From positions 1,004,847,501 to 1,004,911,500 of the forward strand of contig CM028129.1 of the NCBI GenBank assembly GCA_016271365.2: 64,000 nucleotides of DNA, read 5' to 3'. Under the pieces are notes generated by a model. The model saw nothing but the letters and a program-made list of their open reading frames with translations. It ran no database searches and had not been told where the DNA came from. A program made the translations under genes and the position numbers. Numbering within the stretch: the stretch's first letter is position 1; each line of letters starts with the position of its first letter. Source of the stretch: Neoceratodus forsteri (taxonomy: Eukaryota > Chordata > Ceratodontiformes > Ceratodontidae). Positions 34,601-45,700 of this stretch are shown here, piece after piece.

Positions 34601-35503
34601 TAGTACCCCCATGTGTACTCTTCCCCTGGGTTTTTGTTTCCCAGGTGCATTACTTTGCACTTGTTTGCATTAAAACTAAGCTGCCATACTTTTAACCATT
34701 CCTCCAGCCTTGCCAAGTCCCTTCTCATCCTTTCCACCCCCACCCATATCAACCCTGTTGCAGATCTTTGTGTCATTTGCAAAGAGGCGTACTTTTCCTT
34801 TCAGTTCCTCCGCAATGTCACTTATAAAGACATTGAAAAGGACCAGTCCCAATACTGAACCCTGCGGTACCCTGCTAGTAACCCACCCCTTTCTTTGGAG
34901 TGGACTCCTTTTACTATTACCCTCTGTGTCCTGTTGTCCAGCCAATTTTTTACCCAGGCTATCACCTTGGGACCCATTTCCAGGCTGGCTAACTTATTTA
35001 CTAATTTTTTGTGTGGGACTGTGTCAAATGCCTTGCTAAAGTATTGGTAGGCCATGTCCACAGCCCCTCCCCAGTCTACTACTTTGGTCACCCAGTCAAA
35101 GAAATCTATTAGATTTGTCTGACATGACCTTCCTGCTGTGAATCCATGCTGCCTTGGGTCCAGTGCCCCACTGGCCTCTAGGTACTCAACAATTCTTTCT
35201 TTTCAGAAGTGATTCCATCATTTTCCCTACCACTGAGGTTAAACTAACAGGTCTGTAGTTTCCTGCCTCTACTTTGTTTCCAGTTTTGTGAAGGGGAATC
35301 ACATCTGCCCTCCTCCAGTCCTCAGGTACCACACCATCCTCCCATGATTTCTTAAAAAGGGTAGTCAGTGGTGTCACTAGTTCTTCCCTTATTTCTTTTA
35401 CAATTCTGGGGTGAATCCTGTCAGGACCCATTGCTTTGTACACCTTCAGTTTTAGGAGTTCTTTCTGGAGCCTTTCTTCTGTAAATGGACTGGTATCAAC
35501 CAT
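34600..35503 (-). pseudogene. CR1 reverse transcriptase, frameshifted, catalytic Asp lost
   Basis: Frames 35503-35186, 35091-34822, 34945-34676 and 34782-34600 overlap in order. They contain LKVYKAMGPDRIHPRIVKEI, NYRPVSLTSVVGKMMESLL, YQYFSKAFDTVPHKKL, VPQGSVLGLVLFNVFIS and FANDTKI (34772-34783). In the last, the first Asp of the YxDD motif has become Asn. The FSKAF block also lacks its expected Asp (YFSKAFD in place of DFSKAFD). It is clearly inactive. Confidence 0.9.
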
Positions 35504-35872
35504 TCAATCCAGAGTGTTTCTATTGATTGGTTCAGGTACCTCCTCCTCCGCCTCCTCTTCTTTTGTGAATACAGAGCAGAAGTATTCATTCAGTGTCCTG
35601 CTTTTCACTGTCACCTCTGCCCACCCACCCTCCACTTTATTAAGCCTCACTATCCCTCCCTTGGTCTTTGTCCACTCCCTGATGTACCTATAAAAGGTTT
35701 TATCCCCCTTCTTAGCTAAGTTGGTTATCTTTTCCTTGGTTTGGGCCTCTGCTGTTCTGACTGCCTTCCCCACTTCCTTCTGCTTTAACTGATACAGTTC
35801 TCTGTTCTGCTTCTTCTGTGTTCCCTTATACTTCCTGAATGTTGTCTTTTTCTCCATTACCTTCCCCACCAT
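35504..35872 (-). pseudogene. CR1 ORF2 linker region
   Basis: A 122-codon minus-strand frame, rich in Lys/Glu. It contains KTFYRYIREWTKTKGGI and a LNEYFCSVFTKEEEAEEEVP block, the linker between endonuclease and RT, as in the intact copy at 63239-61806. It is followed on the RT side by a stop at 35504. Confidence 0.88.
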
Positions 35873-36004
35873 CTCTTTTGAGAACCATAGTGTTTTTTTT
35901 TTCTTTGTTTTGGTTTATTTGCTTCACACAAAGGCTTGTTGCCTCTGTGATGGCAGTTTTGATTTTTCCTCATTGTTCCACCACCCCTCCTTCTTGCCCA
36001 TTTG

Positions 36005-36330
36005 TGGTATCATGTCGCAACAGTGAAGACCATCACAGCGACCATCATTACCGACAGTTTGCTGTGATGGTCCACTGTATTCTTGACACTGCTGCCTGCG
36101 GGGTGTTCACCCCCTCCCTAAACCAACTCCAACTTGGAGTTGGTTATGTAAAGTCCAGGGGGTTTAGGGGGCAGAGACCCCCACATAGGGAGTGTGGGGG
36201 TCAAAGCCCCCCACAGAAAACACAGTTTCCTCCAGTGATGGCACAGCACCAACTGGTGGTGTTGTGCCGTCACTGTACTAACGGTCACTGTTCTCCATGT
36301 CACTGCACAGTGGTGGAACCCTCATTTCTA
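36005..36330. mobile_element. Multi-hairpin MITE inserted in CR1
   Basis: ~326 bp. It holds a left hairpin (GACCATCACAGC ... GCTGTGATGGTC), a central one (AACCAACTCCAA at 36121-36132, TTGGAGTTGGTT at 36134-36145) and a right one (GGCACAGCACCA ... TGGTGTTGTGCC). It also has outer inverted repeats such as ACAGCGACCATCATTACCGA against the ACAGTGACCGTTAGTAC side. The GTGGGGGTCAAAGCCCCCCA core is shared with 3825-4117, and the whole layout with 45336-45700. The borders are supported by the uninterrupted CR1 copy at 63.2 kb. It has no coding capacity. Confidence 0.85.
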
Positions 36331-36870
36331 GTGCTTTTCTGAGGCACTCTTTCATTTTGCCAAAGTCAGCCCTCCTAAAGTCCAGTATCCTCACATTTGT
36401 ATGGCTTGACTTTATGGCTGTATTTATCGTGAACCACACTGTTTGGTGTTCACTTGTTCCCAGATGGCTACCCACTTCTAAATCTGACATCTTCTCTCCA
36501 TCCCCATTTGAGAGTACCAGGTCTAAGATTGTTCCCTCTTGAGTGGGTTCCAACACTAGCTGTGTGAGGCATGCCCCCTGCAGGACATCGAGAATGACTC
36601 CGCTCTTGGATGTGGCTGCAGCATAGGTGCTCCAATTAACATCTGACATATTCAGGTCCCGCATCAACAATATCTCCCCTTTTTCTGCTATCCTAAGGAT
36701 GCCTTCTATCATTTCTTTGTCCATTTCCTCCCCCTGAGATGGGGGTCTGTATACAACCCCTGTGCAAATTATAGTGCCATTTCCTCTCTCTAGAGTGACC
36801 CACAGTGCCTCCTCTCCTCCCTGTTTACCCTTTAGTTCTGTTGTTTTTATCCTTTCCCTTACAGTACATA
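36331..36870 (-). pseudogene. CR1 AP endonuclease, C-terminal two thirds
   Basis: The minus-strand frame (stop-free from 36910 to the insertion) has VTLERGNGTIICTGVVYRPP, then LLMRDLNMSDVNW (the GDFN block, with Gly and Phe changed) and ILDLVLSNGDGEKMSDLEV. GTSEHQTVWF is the SDH catalytic block with Asp changed to Glu. Next come LDFRRADFGKMKECLRKAL and the MITE. The altered catalytic residues suggest that it is inactive. Confidence 0.88.
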
Positions 36871-38043
36871 AAATTACAACTGACATCAGCAGAACACGAC
36901 TGCAAAACAATATTCTGACATTTGTTGACTTTGGATCAATTCACTTCTTATTATTGTTTTCTGCATGAAATCTGGGTCTTTCACCATTGCATTTTATTTA
37001 TAGCTGACTTCAAGTCCGGCCAGAAATCATAATTCCCTGCTTGTAACATCAGTCTGTTACTGTGAGAATGACTGTGATGTCAGAAGCAGGACATGATGAC
37101 TTCAGCCCCTGACTCAGACTCGCTTTAGATGAACTATATGTGGCAAACCTCATGCTTTCATAGAAACAGCCACAAAAATAAGGAATAAAATCACTTGAAA
37201 TACATTTTTTTCTGTAAAGTAGTGCAACTGAGTTTTTATGATGCCACCTGTGTGTTTTATGTTTACCAGTGACTGAATTCCCATTCTTAAGACACAACCA
37301 GAGGTTTGGTTACCATCAAGTAATGTAACCCTGGGGTGGGTGACGAGTCATTAAGCATGAAGCAAAGCTCCTAGGGTTTGTTTAGCAAAGGCAAGCCAAC
37401 CGCTGGATTAATGCTATTATTAAATAAATGTTTTACATTTTTGTTTTGTTTTTGTAGTTTAAATTCAAATTTGTATATTATATTGGATGGTCTTAAGCCA
37501 TTAACAAACTCTTTAACATGCATTCCAATCTACCAAAATGCTCCATATCCAGCTATTGTTGTAGAATTAAGATTTGGCTCATCAGGACAGCCTTATGAGA
37601 TGCAGTATATTATTTGCATGAGGGTGCCAGAGCACAACATTCTGCATACAACAGTATGCATTCTTTATACCATCTATGCTTAAGGCAGATGGCTGCATAT
37701 AACAGACAATTCCTGGATGCCAAAAATCGCTTCTCATAGGGCTCCTTTATAATTCTGCTGGCTATAATGGATTAGTGGTGCCTGCTATAACAGATGCCTA
37801 TGACCCATTAACACTTTCACAACTGCTATCAGGTAGCCTTCCCGACGCTTCCTGAGGCTACCTGACCACAGCTGTGGAGGTATTACTGGACCTCCCTAGA
37901 CTACCTGACCAGTGACCACTGCTAATCTAACAGGGTGCTAAGCTGTCCCCTTTGTCCCCTCTATTTGTCCCTTCTCCCCTCCTCACCATGATCCATTCAA
38001 GATCAACTGGTTCCATAGCTCCCTATCAAACAGATATTAAACT
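36871..38043. other. No recognised gene; exon-like candidate at 37458-37683
   Basis: From 37434 a T-rich tract ends in TTTTTGTAG (AG at 37456-37457). The following sequence is open in the frame running to 37683: SNLYIILDGLKPLTNSL, then a CIPIYQNAPYPAIVVELRFG segment. I recognise no domain and no clear donor site. 37690-38043 contains repeated GCTACCTGACC segments of no known family. Confidence 0.25.
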
Positions 38044-39480
38044 GTGAAATTCAACTCTGCCACCTCAGAAAAAGCAGTCATTAATGTTGGTGTACCTCAG
38101 GGTTCTATCCTAGGACCCCTCCTTTTCTCGATTTTTATTAACAATATTCCTCAAATTATATCCTCCTGTTCATCATTGCTACATGCCGATGACCTTGTCC
38201 TTTACACTAGCTCAGATGATGTCCACTCTATTAATCATAAGCTCTCTATGGACCTACAAAATATTCAGTCCTGGATCACCAAAAACAAACTCATTCTTAA
38301 CCTTAGAAAGAACAAGGCTATGCTCTTTGGATCCCCTATCAAACTAAAACAGTGCCATGAATCTTTCCAGGTCAATATGGCTGACGGCTACCCGTTGGAG
38401 ACGTAACTTCTTTTAAATATCTGGGTGTCTCACTTGATGAATCCCTCACCTATGACGCTCATATTACCTCCACCTGTAAGGCTGTAAATGCCAAACGGCA
38501 TTACAACAAGCCATACTCTTACCCCCACTGCTAGGACTGCCATTGCCAGAGGAATCCTGCTTCCATCACTTTCTTACAGATCTGTAATCTATACAAATGC
38601 ATCTAAGGCTACTCTTTATAAGTGGGACACTACTTATAACAACATATGCTGTTACACTTCTGCATCCTCTAGACTAAAACATCACTGCTTGCTGCACTCT
38701 GACCTAAACTGGCCATCCCCCATTGCACACCATCGCCTCTCTTGGGAACCTTCTGGACAGTGTACTGCGATCAAGTATGCCTATCTACCTAGCCTCCCTG
38801 CTGACCCCGCAGCCCATCTCCTTTGGTCTCTGATCTACTGACCTTTCCTTGACTAGCATTCCCAGATGTAAAACTACCAAAGGGAAATCAGGTTTCTCGC
38901 ATGTAGGTCCCTCCTACTGGCACTCGCTGCCCCTAGACATACGCCTTGCCCCTAATCATGCCACCTTTAAGAAGAGGCACCGCTCCCTCCTTATAGCTTG
39001 TGCTTATTGTACCTGCTTCAACCCTCCATAGATCTTGACTCCCTCTGCCTTGGCTGCCCTTGGTATCCCCCTCTATGGTGTGAGCTGGCACCCTGCTACT
39101 TTCAGCCTCCCTTTAACCTATCCCACTATTACCTCTCTCCCTGCCTCCTACCAATAACATCCTTTCAGTTTCAGCAGGATGCAATGTTACCCTGTTGGTA
39201 TATATTTTTTTTTCATTTTCTGTACCTTATATTGTGATATTACTATGATAGTCTACACATGGGCACTTATCTCTATTTGTATAACTTACACCATTACGTG
39301 CCTTGTACCAATATTTGTCTTAATCTTTGTTCTAACTTTCTGTTTGTGATTATTGCATATCTCCTGACACTGTATTCATTGTAACTGTATCTCTCTGTGG
39401 TGTTGACCTCCTGGGTCGTGCCTGAAAATAGTCACTTTCGTGTCTAGTGCATCTACCCGGTTATCAAAAAATAAATAAAT
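38044..39480 (+). pseudogene. 5'-truncated LINE: RT C-half to 3' tail
   Basis: Plus strand. GVPQGSILGPLLFSIFINN starts just after the truncation. HADD is at 38182-38193 (Tyr of YADD changed to His, both Asp present), then IQSWITKNKLILNLRKNKAM and, after a frameshift, FKYLGVSLDESLTYDAHI. The C-terminal region (PSLSYRSVIYTNASKATLYK and on) is frameshifted but recognisable. The 3' UTR ends ATCAAAAAATAAATAAAT. Jockey-superfamily, clade uncertain. Confidence 0.85.
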
Positions 39481-41670
39481 TTGAACAGTTGAAAGATAAA
39501 ATTAAAATATATAACTCTCTTGTTGTTTCTTTTGTTTTAACTTCGTGGTGCCATTTTTGTCTACTTACATTGCAGGCAGCAGTTGCTCTCATCAGAATCA
39601 CGGACACAGCCACATTATCAGCTGTCATGTTTCTCTTTTAGAAAGGACCTCAGTACATTAAACCTCTCCTCTCCTCTCCGTACATACAATTCAGATGGCC
39701 ACACACAACTTGCTCATAGAATTTCAGTACAGTATTTCATAGTTCTAGGCAGGCTTAATGGTGGCTTAGTGGGTTGTCTCTAAAAACTCAAAATCAGTAC
39801 AGTAAGTACAGGATCTGGACTGGGTAAAAGTCCATCTTTGTCTTTACCTGTATTACCCACATCACCAGCTACCAGTAAGTACAATTGCTAATTTGATATA
39901 CTGAAAGCCTCTTATACCAGGTGACTCATTTCAGCCAGATGTCTCTGATATAAGCGGCACATGCTGTAATTATAACACTCATACTCAACAAGGTAGTCAA
40001 AACACTCACCATTTATGCTTGTGGAGGGAAAAATCCTACAAGCATGAAAAAGTTGCACTTGTGCTGCAATTTATGCCTTTTGCTGGTGCTAGGGTTCTGA
40101 AATTCAGTCTCTAGTCTGACAGTGTTTTCAAAGTAAAATGCATTTTAGTGCAGCTGAATCAAGCAGTGAAAAAAGGACCTTAAAATAATTAAAGATGACT
40201 TCCAGTGAAGTTAAGATATACATTTGGGAGACACAGTTTTTGTATGGCCTGTGTTAGAGAAAACCGAGCATGATTCAAATCCCAACTTGATTAGCGGGTT
40301 AGAAGGATGGAACCCAAGCCTCTCTTTACAGAAGATTGCAGGTGCAGAGCATGATGGTAGTAGGGGGATAACTTTCCTTGTGAGGCCAAGACGGGGTTTG
40401 ACAGAGGAGCATGAGAAAACCCACACTGACAGGTTGTAACATTTTAAAAGCATTAAACTCCTCACAAATCTCTCATCCCTTCCCCTCTGGAGAGTGATAT
40501 GTTTCACTGGTTCTGTCACAGCACAAAGTAGCATGTGCAGGGAGGTTCTGTAAGATTTAATAAGCTTCTGATTCCATGATTGATGAGCTCAGCCCAGAAC
40601 ACAGTCTCATGGTAGCAGGACTAATTTCAGACTCCCCCTGTCAGTGTACCAGAGTGACAAGTGTTTAAATAAAAGCAGCAGGCAGTTTACTGATGTACTT
40701 GGATTGTTTATCTGTCAATGACTGAGAGGAGGAACGTGATGTCAGGGAATTCTGTTCACCGCTTTCTGCTCACTGACATGCTTGTCAGACAGAAAGATAT
40801 TGGCAGCTATGCAAAGATGACTGCACTTTGCACTGGGTTTTAAAGCAGCTAATGAGAGGTGTAGGCCAGGGTTCATTCAGTTACTGACCATTTGTGCAAT
40901 GTTAATGTATCTTCCCAGATGCATTACAGCCATCTCTTAACCTGTGTTAAGTATATAACTCAAGATTCAGAAACTGGTATTTTTCCTCAAGGAGTAGAAG
41001 GGATGCATTTGTCTAGGTTCCCATCACCAGATGTTTCATTGGCCCCATGACCACAGATGGGATGGGATTCTCATGACAACAGGTTTCACTGGGTTGACAT
41101 GAAAAGGGATTAGATTTGGTACCCATACATAGAGGTTCTGTTGAGTTCACATGCCCAGAGAAATGCTTAGATCTCTAAGACTGGTTATTTTGGTTGGGTA
41201 TCTGTAGCTAGGGATTTGATGAGTTCCCTAGTAAAGGATTTGATTGAGAACTCACTGACAGCAGGGTTTAGGGGACCCAGACATTTTTTTGGATTTCAAT
41301 AGTTAGATGTTTCTGGAGGCTTGGCCTGTCAATCATAATTCAGGAAAATAGTATTTAAAAATGTAACACAATTTTTGTTCACTGGTTGGGCTTTGGATAG
41401 TTTATTGTAAACTTTTTACTGTTACATGTTAATAGCACCTTACAGCTACAATGAGTCATGCTGTTCTTGACTGCGGTTTTATATTTTTTTCTCTATAGTG
41501 TTCTCCTTCTGTCTTCACACTAACATATTCCTGTCTCTAGCTGTAGCTGTCACTCTCCTAACTGATGGGGGTGTGGCCTCATAGGTGTCCCCTGAAGATA
41601 CAAGCCTGGACCTAGCTCAACAAGCTCTGGCTCATCAGTTCTCAGCACTCTCTTGTTACTCTGCTCACTT
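39481..41670. other. Non-coding stretch, no gene recognised
   Basis: No protein family or RNA gene. A pyrimidine tract with CATTGCAG at about 39567-39574 looks like a splice acceptor, but the following frame closes within about 25 codons. Frames at 40211-40534 on either strand have no signature. Confidence 0.4.
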
Positions 41671-41679
41671 TGACTTGCA

Positions 41680-42410
41680 AATGACCAGCCACTCCATGAA
41701 GAGGTATAACCTCTCTTGAGCCACTAGTTTCTCCATGAATGTCTACCCTACACATTCACACAAAAAATAACCCCACCACTCTCCAATCAAACTGAGAAAC
41801 TAAAACTCTAGCCATCAGCCACTCAGTGAAAAGTAATTCCCCCTGCCCACCAATACACACAGAGGAACTCTACTACCAGTCAATGCATGAAAATTGATAC
41901 CCGCCTCCTATCAAATACTTCAAAAAGATTGCTTCCCCCTACCAGTCACTGAATATCAAGTGGCCTTCACAGCAGTCAGTATATAAAAAGTGATCCCACA
42001 CCAGCCAGTACATGATGAGTGACCTCCCACCAGTCAGTTTATGAAGAGTGATCATGCACCAGTTAATGCATGAAAAGTGATCCCCTACCAGCCAAAAACA
42101 TGAAGAGGTATGCGCTGCAATCAAACATGAAATGTGATGTGATCGCTATCAGCCAATAAACAATGAGTTATCCCCCAACCAGTCACTACATGAAGAGCAG
42201 TGACCCACCAGTCAAAACCTAAGAGTGACCACCACTAGTCAATATGCAAAGAGTAATTCCCCCAGCAAAAACATGAAGAGAGATCCATCAACCACTCAAC
42301 GAAGAGCAACCTACCTGACAGTCACTACATGAAGAGCACTCTCCTCAACAGTCTTTACTTGAAGAAACATCCCCCACTAGTCACCACATGAAGGGTAATG
42401 CCACCGGCAA
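41680..42410. repeat. Degenerate ~30-bp minisatellite, ~23 units
   Basis: The unit is near CCAGTCAGTACATGAAGAGT plus GATCCCCCA. CAGTCA/CAGCCA and ATGAAGAGT/ATGAAAAGT alternate at ~28-32-bp spacing over ~730 bp, for example around 41970, 42003, 42032, 42060, 42089, 42179, 42318 and 42383. Units are highly diverged and punctuated by indels. A small outlier of the same type is at 46825-46880. It borders the CR1-like element that starts near 42420. Confidence 0.75.
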
Positions 42411-43218
42411 CAGCACAAATAAAGACCCCTACCAGCCACTAACTGAGGAGTGGGAGCACTACCAACTACAAGCCACTATGTGGTCGGCCCTGAAGCAGAA
42501 TATAATGGAGGATGTGACTGGATGTATCGCTGAGAAAAACAAGGGCAAGAGGACTAATCAGAGGCCTCTGTGGTTGTCCAAAGAACTCTAGGGGAATTTA
42601 AGGGAGAAAATGAAATATAAATGAAACCATTTGGGGGGCAAAGAGAAGGAATATGAATATAAGGCAATGCAGAAGGAATTCAGGGCCATGACTGTGCATG
42701 CCAAAACTGATCTGGAAGACGACACTGAGCAGGAGATCAAGGGGAGTAATAAACACTTTTTTCAGTACATAGGGAACAAAATGAAAGCCAGGTATAAGGT
42801 AGGATGCTGATCGGTGTGGGGGGGGAGACATTAAGTGAGGTAAGATGACTTGCTGAAGCACTGAATAACCGCATTGTGTCAGTATTCAAACAGCAAGTTG
42901 AGGGCCATGGCCAGCTGGGGGTGGAAGTTATGAGACAGCTGCAGGCAGACCAGGATGCAGTAATGATTGTGCCAGAATTAGTTGGAAATTCCCAAGGTCC
43001 AGATGGTATCCACCTATGGATAATGGGAGACTTAGAAGTGATTTGGGCAAGGTCCCTCACTGCTATCTTGCAGGACTCTTTACAAATGAGGATAATGCTA
43101 GAGCACTGGAAAGTGGTCAGTTCCATCTCTCTATTCAAAAAGTGAGTGAGGTTGGAGCTAGGCAACTATAGACCTGTGAGTCATGCATCAGTGCTTGACA
43201 GACTGTTTGAATTTATCT

Positions 43219-43758
43219 TTTTTTTTTTATAAATTATGTACTTTGTGACCCCAGCCTGTCCCTCGCACTCAGCTCCCAGGACACACCTGACTCCCAGCAT
43301 CAACAGACCTGCATTCACTTGTTTTCATATAGCCTTGATTTGCCCCTTGGATGGGATCAGGGTAGAGGATGTACCTGTGACAACGGTGAGTCATCAGGCA
43401 GTGGAACTGGAATATAGCAAGGTCTGACATCACAAACATCACAACTATTTTCTCTGATTTTCTGTGGCTCTCCCACAAGATGCCAGCATCTGGGAAGCCA
43501 AGCACAGGTGCACATGGAAAACATGCTGCTGTGCAATATCAGCCAGTGTCTGAATGCCCCCAAGGCATGTCAGCCTGCACATCTATCTGTAGTCACACAG
43601 ATGATACTACTACAATGGTACACTGCCTCTCTCCCCAGAGAAGGAGAGCATGTCTATTGTTCAGTCCTCCTCCCCCTGGCTAACCTCTACAACAGGCTAG
43701 TTTCCAAACCCAGGTCACCAGCGTTGCAAGTAGTACCCCTACCACTGCTCTGACAAGC
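43219..43758 (-). mobile_element. ~540-bp tRNA-derived SINE, minus strand
   Basis: Read on the minus strand it starts with a tRNA-like head: AGAGCAGTGGTAGGGGTACT (A-box) and GGTGACCTGGGTTTGGAAAC (B-box). A ~450-bp body follows, then an A-tail (T-run at 43219-43228 on the plus strand). It interrupts the RT of the CR1-like element. ACTGTTTGAA before and TCAGTTTGAG after may be a decayed target duplication. No second copy of the body is in the window. Confidence 0.6.
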
Positions 43759-44149
43759 CATCAGTTTGAGCCAGTCATAACAGATGTAATGGCTCAGCAC
43801 CTGGAGGAGAATGGATTGTTTTCTAGCAAACAAAGAGATTTCATGGATGATAGAGCCTATCAAACTAACCCGAATGCCTCCAGGGCAGTGATATAGTCTG
43901 TCTGGACTTTCACAAGATGTTTGACACTATATCATATGGAATACCCTTAAAAAGTAGTGCAATATAAAGCTCACAAAATTTATAGAAGGTGAATAAGAAA
44001 TTGGCTGAATGGTTGGAAGTGATGGTGTTGGACGGTTACCATTCAGAGTGCAGGGATGTGCTAAGAGGAGTACCCCAAGGATTAGTGCTTGATCCATTGC
44101 TCTTTAACATACTCACTAATGACTTGGAGAAGGAGGCCAGCAGCAGGCT

Positions 44150-44385
44150 GTTGATGCTTACCAGTGCAAGTTGTAAGGTGCATGCACAGCTCCCTCATGA
44201 ATGAGTCAGGATATAAATTAATTGTAGAGTCCTATATTTTATTAGGAAATACAAAACTATTGCCTCCATGACTGGCTGACTAGCTGTCTACACAGTTGCC
44301 TACTTTTGGCTGGCTATCTTTTTCAGGTAGCATCACACAACCATGCCAAATTTCAATATATTCTATTCTCCCCTTCCTTTGCTGA
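44150..44385. other. ~235-bp insert in the CR1-like RT, unclassified
   Basis: It separates the LFNILTNDLEKE block from the FADDT block, which are normally about 12 codons apart. It contains GGCTGACTAGCTG / GGCTGGCTATC repeats. There are no clear ends. Confidence 0.5.
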
Positions 44386-45335
44386 AGTTTGCTGATGACA
44401 CTTGCTTGGGAAAAAGATTTGACACAGCAAAGGGTGGATGCACTACAGGGGGGACCTGCACAAATTAGATGGCTGGGCCAAAAAATTGGGGGCTTAGCTT
44501 TGATGTGGAGAATTGCAAGGTACTATTCCTAGAGGTAAAGAATGTGGTGTACACACACACACTTTGTGTGTTGGAACTGTGGACAGCACAAATGAATAAA
44601 AAAGGATCTTGGTGTAGATGTGGATGTTAGGCAGAAAATGTGCTGTTGCAATCAACAGAGCAAATGCAATGTTTGGATGTATTAGAAACGAGTAAGGAGC
44701 AGGTCAAAGGAGACTATTCCCACTCCTGTACAAGGGCTTGATTAGACAACATCTGGAGTCCTGCACCCTGTTTCGGTTACTGCAGCACAGTAAGGATATT
44801 AGACTTTGAGGGTCCAACACAGGGCCATCAAGCTTATTAGTGGTTTAGAAGGCAACAGCTACAAGGAGAGATTAGACATACAAAAATAGTTCTATCTAGG
44901 AAAGTGAAGGCTGAAAGAGGACTTTATCACAGTGTTCTGAATACTAAAAAGGACAGACTGGGTGAAGTATACATGAATGTCTGCATTGACAAGTGCAAGC
45001 AGAACCAGTGGACATGTATTCAAACTGAGAGGGGGAGAGGGCATGATAAGGGCATAGATTAGAAAGTATTACTTCACACTGAGGTCAGTTAACATGTGGA
45101 CTAGCCAACCCAGTGAAACTGAGGAGCTAGCTCTGTTATTACTTGGAAAGCGGAAATAAACATTAGCCTAAAGGTGATGGCATTGGGGATTACACAGCAT
45201 GCATATGGATAGCATGTTAACTGATAAGCTTGGAGGTGTGTCCATGCTCAGATTGGGAATAGTCACTAGTGCACTGCAGGACCAGTGGACAAATAGACAA
45301 TGAGACCACTCCATCATCATCATACTATGTTACTG

Positions 45336-45700
45336 TGACAAACCCACCTGTTCACACCCCAACCAGCTGTATGCTGATGCCACAGTGACATTTCTATAGC
45401 AAAGTACATCACAGCAGCAAGTTGCTGTTGCTGCTGTAATGTATCTGCAGGACCTCAGCACTGCTTTCTCTGGGGTTTGACCCCTTCCCCAAATCAGCTC
45501 CAGCCTGGAGTTGATAATCATTAGTTATGGGGGATGCAGGAGGCAGAGCCCCCCGCATGGGGGGTTCTGGGAGTGAAGCCCTCCCAAAAAAACAGACAGT
45601 TTCCTGATAGATTTATGTGGACCACAACTTGTGGTCCACATAAATCTGTTGCTGTAGTGTCATGTCAGCAAAAAGTTGTTGACACTGTGTCATGGATCCC
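45336..45700. mobile_element. Multi-hairpin MITE, sister of 36005-36330
   Basis: It has the same order of parts: a left hairpin about CATCACAGCAGCAA / TTGCTGCTGTAATG, a central AGCTCCAGCCTGGAGTT, and a GAGGCAGAGCCCCCCGCATG core. The right hairpin is GATTTATGTGGACCACAA (45610-45627) against TTGTGGTCCACATAAATC (45629-45646), a perfect 18-bp inverted repeat with a 1-base loop. Outer ends pair as CCACAGTGACA against TGACACTGTGTCA. It sits at the 3' end of the CR1-like element. It has no coding capacity. Confidence 0.85.

Larger units (their letters stand above)
33879..36870 (-). mobile_element. CR1 LINE, minus strand, with a MITE in the endonuclease-linker
   Basis: It runs from the endonuclease (36870) through linker and RT to the CATAGACTTTGATGGCAGAT-type 3' terminus at 33879. 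It is truncated at the 5' end inside the endonuclease. It shares family and layout with 27433-29172 and 61066-64000. The MITE at 36005-36330 was added after this CR1 inserted, because removing it rejoins CR1 sequence that is continuous at 63200-63235. Confidence 0.9.
42420..45330 (+). pseudogene. Old plus-strand CR1-like LINE ORF2, split by two inserts
   Basis: Linker: RPLWLSKEL (42560s) and KHFFQYIGNKMKARYK (about 42752). RT: GPDGIHLWIMGDLE at about 43000, LEHWKVVSSISLFKK, then the SINE insert, then EENGLFSSKQRDFMDD. Next come VLRGVPQGLVLDPLLFNILT (44058-44117) and, after a second insert, FADDT at about 44388, a LDGWAKKLGLSFDVENCKV-type block, and C-terminal QRAIKLI- and LxLEKRR-like remnants to 45100. 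It ends near TCATCATCATACTATGTTAC. Frames are shattered. It is more diverged than the minus-strand CR1 copies. Confidence 0.8.

Noticed and set aside
39567..39660. Second exon candidate after CATTGCAG
   Set aside because: The open frame closes quickly and no donor site or domain is visible.
41939..42124. Repetitive minus-strand peptide with recurring WDHF-type residues
   Set aside because: Translation of the ~30-bp minisatellite, not a gene.
41680..42410. Spaced repeats that could be mistaken for a CRISPR array
   Set aside because: Repeats are highly degenerate, there are no unique spacers of constant length, and the genome context is vertebrate.
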